Notes under the pieces: generated by a model
Database searches by the model: none
The model's input: only the letters and a program-made list of their open reading frames with translations
What the model was told of the DNA's origin: nothing
Part shown: positions 60,720 to 64,000 of the stretch, in pieces
Layout: every line of letters begins with the position of its first letter
Position numbering within the stretch: position 1 is the first letter of the stretch
Translations under genes and position numbers: made by a program
Source of the DNA: Bacillota bacterium
Lineage (GTDB): Bacteria > Bacillota > Clostridia > Peptostreptococcales > Anaerovoracaceae
Reading direction: 5' to 3'
Assembly (NCBI GenBank): GCA_017431785.1
Contig: JAFRKJ010000032.1
Span: forward strand, 1-64,000
DNA length: 64,000 nucleotides

Positions 60720-61265
60720 ATGCGATACGAATACTGCCCGAAATGCGGGAAGAAGTTAATACAAAAGCAGGCCGGCGATGATGGGCTCGTGCCATACTGC
60801 GAAGACTGCGAAAAGTACTGGTTTGACACCTTCGGGAGCTGTGTGATCATTATGGTCGTACGCGGCGGAGGCAAAGGCAACGCTGACAGCGGCCAGAACC
60901 CTGAAGTGCTCTTGCTGCGCCAGAAGTACATGTCCGACGAGTACATGAATTTCGTTTCAGGCTATATCACTGTCGGTGAAAATGCGGAGGAATCCGCATA
61001 CCGTGAGGTGCTGGAGGAAACCGGCATCAAGTTGGACGATCTGGAGTACTCGGGAACCTGGTTCTTTGAACTGCAGGAGTTGCTCATGCACGGCTTCATC
61101 GGCTACACCAGCCAGAGCGAGTTCACCTTGTCATCTGAGGTGGACGGAGCCCAGTGGGTTCCGCTGGAAAAGCTGGAGGACTACATGTATCCTGATTCGC
61201 CGGGCAATGCGCAGTTCGGGACGTACCAGGTATATTTGAAGCGTTACGGGAAGCAAAAGCAATAG
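60720..61265 (+). CDS. NUDIX hydrolase with N-terminal zinc ribbon
   Basis: 181 aa. Four cysteines (YCPKCGK, YCEDCEK) form a ribbon like that of NAD pyrophosphatases (NudC). The NUDIX box is GENAEESAYREVLEETGIKLDDL. It probably hydrolyses a nucleotide-linked pyrophosphate. Confidence 0.85.
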   Translation: MRYEYCPKCGKKLIQKQAGDDGLVPYCEDCEKYWFDTFGSCVIIMVVRGGGKGNADSGQNPEVLLLRQKYMSDEYMNFVSGYITVGENAEESAYREVLEETGIKLDDLEYSGTWFFELQELLMHGFIGYTSQSEFTLSSEVDGAQWVPLEKLEDYMYPDSPGNAQFGTYQVYLKRYGKQKQ

Positions 61266-61300
61266 GATTAGTTGTTATTGATTTGAGAGGAAAAGTCAAA

Positions 61301-61645
61301 ATGGAAAAGACAAAAACAGGGCAGACCTGGGTCATGCACGAAGATGTGCTGGCTGAAAAGATGCCGACATGGACGAACCGGCGCATTGTCGCCCACGGTC
61401 CGGAAATGATGATGGTAGAAAATGAGTTTTCCGTGGGAGATACCGCACCGGAACATGAACACTATCACAGCCAGATCACCTATGTGATCAGAGGCGCACT
61501 GCAGTTTACCCTGGAAGGGGAGACCAAGGTGCTCAGAGACGGTGATTCCGTTTACATCGCTCCGCATCAGGTACACAGCGCCATTGCAGTGGAAGACTCA
61601 CTCCTGATCGACATGTTCGCACCGATGCGTGAGGATTTTCTATGA
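61301..61645 (+). CDS. Cupin-domain protein
   Basis: 114 aa from ATG 61301 (GAGAGG upstream). Cupin motif 1 is PEHEHYHSQITYVIRG and motif 2 DGDSVYIAPHQVHS, with the metal His residues. Substrate unknown. Overlaps the next gene by 4 bases. Confidence 0.85.
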   Translation: MEKTKTGQTWVMHEDVLAEKMPTWTNRRIVAHGPEMMMVENEFSVGDTAPEHEHYHSQITYVIRGALQFTLEGETKVLRDGDSVYIAPHQVHSAIAVEDSLLIDMFAPMREDFL

Positions 61646-62196
61646 GTAACGTGATCATTCGGAAAGCGACGGCAGAAGACATTCCTGCAATCGCAGCAAT
61701 TTATGATGAAATACACAACCGCGAAGAAGCCGGCGAAGTGACGACTGGTTGGCTTCGCGATGTTTATCCTGTTCAGAAGACCGCTGAAGACGCCGTCGCA
61801 CGCGGCGATATGTACGTGCAAGTGGTCAGCGGGGACGACCCGGATGCGGCGGGTCAAGTCGTCGGCACGGCCATCCTCAATCAGCTGCAGGTCGACGTAT
61901 ACGCAGACGGAGAGTGGCAGTATCCGGCCGAGGACAGCGAAGTCATGGTCATCCACACCTTGATTATCTCGCGCAAAACTGACCTGAAGGGACTCGGCAG
62001 TGATTTTCTGGCGTACTATGAAGCTTTTGCATTAGAACACGGCTGCAAGTATTTGCGCCTGGATACGAACGCCCGGAACGCCGCAGCCAGGGCTTTCTAC
62101 AAAAGGCACGGATACACGGAAATCGGCATCGTGCCGACTGTGTTCAACGGGATACCGGGCGTGGATTTAGTCCTGATTGAGAAGAAACTCGGATAA
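61642..62196 (+). CDS. GNAT-family acetyltransferase
   Basis: 184 aa. IIRKATAEDIPAIAAIYDEI at the start; LDTNARNAAARAFYKRHGY near the end. The usual Q/RxxGxG loop is modified (KTDLKGLGSDFL). Substrate unknown. Coupled to the cupin gene. Confidence 0.82.
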   Translation: MSNVIIRKATAEDIPAIAAIYDEIHNREEAGEVTTGWLRDVYPVQKTAEDAVARGDMYVQVVSGDDPDAAGQVVGTAILNQLQVDVYADGEWQYPAEDSEVMVIHTLIISRKTDLKGLGSDFLAYYEAFALEHGCKYLRLDTNARNAAARAFYKRHGYTEIGIVPTVFNGIPGVDLVLIEKKLG

Positions 62197-62215
62197 CAAC
62201 GATAAAAACGGATAA

Positions 62216-62353
62216 TCAAAGTTTAGTGGGGTTTACCAAAGTTTAATGGGGTCAATCAATAGGGTCAGACGTTCTTCCGTGGGGTCTGTCAGTAGGGAAT
62301 ACCGATAGGGTCAGTCCATGGGGTCATTCCGTGGGGTCTGCCAATGGGGTCTG
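62216..62353. repeat. Degenerate G-rich short repeats
   Basis: (A/G)T(G/A)GGGTC(T/A) recurs nine times in about 135 bases, mostly 13-20 bases apart. It starts with two near-identical 20-bp copies (AAAGTTTA(G/A)TGGGGT). No ORF crosses it. It may belong to the end of the insertion sequence or be an independent simple repeat. Confidence 0.7.
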
Positions 62354-62365
62354 ATCCGAACAAGT

Positions 62366-62406
62366 GAATAAAACGAGAGCGGAGGACAGTTTCGGCTGCC
62401 TCCGCT
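62366..62406 (-). terminator. Terminator of the transposase transcript
   Basis: On the minus strand AGCGGAGG-(13)-CCTCCGCT followed by CTCGTTTTATT. Confidence 0.65.
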
Positions 62407-62450
62407 TTAACGTGCAACGATTATGGAAATAATTTATATAGAATCGTGGA

Positions 62451-62642
62451 TCAGAGGACATAACGGGGGAAGGGCTCGTCCTCATCCTGCTCGAGATGAG
62501 CATTCATCCTGAAGCAGATAAAGTCGTTCCACAGATCCCTCCAAGTGAGAAAATCTTTCATATACTGCAGTTCTTTCGTGTTGCGGTCGATCTCCTCCTG
62601 AAGAGCGAGGGTGTGCTGGTACAGTTCATCATAATACGTCAT
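62451..62642 (-). CDS. 63-aa protein coupled to the transposase
   Basis: 63 aa, start overlaps the transposase stop (ATGA). Charged, helical, aromatic-rich (FLTWRDLWNDFICFRM). Probably an accessory ORF of the insertion sequence. No family recognised. Confidence 0.55.
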   Translation of the reverse strand: MTYYDELYQHTLALQEEIDRNTKELQYMKDFLTWRDLWNDFICFRMNAHLEQDEDEPFPRYVL

Positions 62643-64000
62643 TCAGGCTCACCTCCCATGCGGTCGATCTCATTAAATGCTTCGTCCAGGATCCTGCTTG
62701 CGGCGATGAAATCGCAGGTGAGGCCGGCTTCGTTGTAGAGACCGTCGGGATTGTCGTAAGGACTGTTGCCCTCTGCCACCCAATGGCGCAGGGCCAGGAG
62801 TTCTTCTTTCGAGCAGTCATATTTCTCAAGGATCGATTCGAGCTCCGCATTCAGGACACGCTGCCTGCTTTTGAGAACGGTGTTGTGATATCTCAGAGCA
62901 TGAGGAGCATCCTCTTTTACCTGTTCACGTCCGTTCAGTTCTGGATCCAGACGCGTGGCAAAGAGAAAACGGTTTCTCAGATGATCGAAGTTGCGATATC
63001 CGCGGCCCAGCCGTTTCAGATCCTTGGCCTTTCTGTTCATGGCCTCTATGGGTCCGTTGGACAATCTGGAAACGATAGAGTTGCCGTTCCTGTCAAGACG
63101 TTCGATTAGAACGAATGAATTGATGATGGCTTCACGATGGCGCTTCAGAAGACCGGAGAAACGAACGAAGATGTCCTGTCCACAGTGGGAATAGCGGTCG
63201 ATCAGCTGATCCAGTTCGGATGCCGCCTTCTGTGGCTTGCCGGCATTGACCGTATTGAAACGCACGTAGGATTCCTTCAGTTCACGGAGTTCCTTCAGCG
63301 AAGGATCGATGTTGAAGAATCTCTCCTCATAATCCGTGGTCCGCATCAGATATCTGAAGTGTCGATCCATATGGGGGTCTTCATGATACCTGATGGAATC
63401 CGTGCTGGAGAGTAGAAAGAACCTGTAATTCTTCAGAAGGTACACCTCGTCGGACATTGGAAGATGGACCTGCCTGCCGGCTTCTCTGGATTTCTCCTCC
63501 TCATTTCTGGTGTCACGCTCTGCAAAGGATTTCTGCATGGTCCGTAGGAATCTATCCAGTTCCATATTGATCCATTGGATCACATGGAATGAGTCAACGA
63601 CGGATTCTGCGTTAGGAAAATATCTTTCCACATAGCGGAGGTACTCATTGTTCATGTCACTGATGAGGTACTTCACAGCGAAGCGTTCCTCTTTGGGAAT
63701 GGCAGCGAAATACGGCTCTGTAACGTTTTGTCTCCTGCTTTTGAGGAGGTCGATGGGCTCGCCTGTGAGAAAATCCTGAATGACCAGCACATATCTGCAG
63801 TCCTGGTCCATGTTGAGATACACTTCATCGATGCTGATCACATCACTCAGAGGCAGCCTTTTCATGTCGACAAAACGGTCGAAGACGTCAAGAACATGAC
63901 TGTCTGATGTGTGGAGTGCTCTGGCAATATCTGCAGCAGATCTCGTCAGATCCCTGAACGCATTTACGATAAGGAAGTCGGATGCGTTCGTATTGCGGCG
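62639..64000 (-). CDS. ISL3-family transposase (N terminus beyond the window)
   Basis: 453 codons are visible and the frame stays open to the window edge. A helix-turn-helix (SAADIARALHTSDSHVLDVF) precedes the DDE domain: SIDEVYLNMDQDCRYVLVIQDF, VKYLISDMNNEYLRY and VVDSFHVIQWINMEL, then a late RLSNGPIEAMNRKAKDLKRLGRGYRNF block typical of ISL3 elements. No frameshift is seen, so it may be active. Confidence 0.88.
   Translation of the reverse strand, partial: RRNTNASDFLIVNAFRDLTRSAADIARALHTSDSHVLDVFDRFVDMKRLPLSDVISIDEVYLNMDQDCRYVLVIQDFLTGEPIDLLKSRRQNVTEPYFAAIPKEERFAVKYLISDMNNEYLRYVERYFPNAESVVDSFHVIQWINMELDRFLRTMQKSFAERDTRNEEEKSREAGRQVHLPMSDEVYLLKNYRFFLLSSTDSIRYHEDPHMDRHFRYLMRTTDYEERFFNIDPSLKELRELKESYVRFNTVNAGKPQKAASELDQLIDRYSHCGQDIFVRFSGLLKRHREAIINSFVLIERLDRNGNSIVSRLSNGPIEAMNRKAKDLKRLGRGYRNFDHLRNRFLFATRLDPELNGREQVKEDAPHALRYHNTVLKSRQRVLNAELESILEKYDCSKEELLALRHWVAEGNSPYDNPDGLYNEAGLTCDFIAASRILDEAFNEIDRMGGEPE

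Larger units (their letters stand above)
62451..64000 (-). mobile_element. ISL3-family insertion sequence (partial)
   Basis: Contains the transposase and its coupled 63-aa ORF. The upstream end is outside the window. The downstream inverted repeat was not identified; it should lie between 62350 and 62450, near the G-rich repeat tract. Confidence 0.7.

Overview
The window looks like about 64 kb of chromosome from an anaerobic, probably gut- or mouth-associated member of the Bacillota (class Clostridia; an Anaerovoracaceae/Eubacteriales-type organism is my best guess). The reasons are AGGAGG-type ribosome sites, LxGC lipoproteins, three Nim-like FMN proteins, a nickel Opp-type transporter, AzlCD, a VanX-like dipeptidase, MATE and MMPL exporters and an ISL3-family transposase. 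No rRNA, tRNA or CRISPR array was found. Placement is inferred from gene content only.

Layout. 1-5.3 kb: end of a SpoIIE-like phosphatase, EamA permease, LysR regulator divergent from a YgjV/DUF554 membrane pair, a Nim-like flavoprotein, msrC, then a 53-bp-period palindromic repeat array and a Nif11-like small protein. 5.3-10.9 kb: AraC regulator divergent from a GPH symporter with two amidohydrolases, a likely uptake-and-hydrolysis operon. 11-18.3 kb: nikABCDE nickel-type importer flanked by two related methyltransferases, with a terminator and a second promoter between nikA and nikB. 18.5-31.6 kb: acetyltransferase, YjbQ, a nuclease-like protein, a giant MMPL exporter, an L,D-transpeptidase next to a decayed copy of itself, a D-Ala-D-Ala dipeptidase, AzlCD, acetamidase and MATE.

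31.7-36.6 kb is rich in small elements: a second copy of the 53-bp repeat array, a lysine-rich mini-protein, a candidate type I toxin-antitoxin locus (29-aa hydrophobic peptide plus divergent antisense RNA), a CDF transporter, a C39-like lipoprotein, a DUF1232 protein and small membrane or Cys/Lys-rich proteins. 36.7-48.2 kb is an A+T-rich defence island: DUF262/DUF1524 nuclease and Vsr on the minus strand; on the plus strand a C5 methyltransferase, a Sau3AI-like nuclease, an HNH nuclease and a BglII/BstYI-like nuclease (a GATC-centred system), followed by five genes (unknown His-rich protein, TerB-like, Gly/Ala-rich membrane protein, two DUF4230 proteins) that look like an undescribed membrane-associated system.

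48.3-62.2 kb is accessory and housekeeping sequence (MerR regulator, DUF1653, rhodanese fusion, WYL regulator, PIN protein, YhbY, arginase-like, NUDIX, ADP-ribosylglycohydrolase and others), including a DUF1653 remnant and a NUDIX gene cut by an in-frame TGA. 62.2-64 kb holds a short G-rich repeat tract and an ISL3-type transposase that runs off the window. Across everything except the defence island, the 8-mer GCTTTTGC/GCAAAAGC occurs about 32 times where about 2 are expected.
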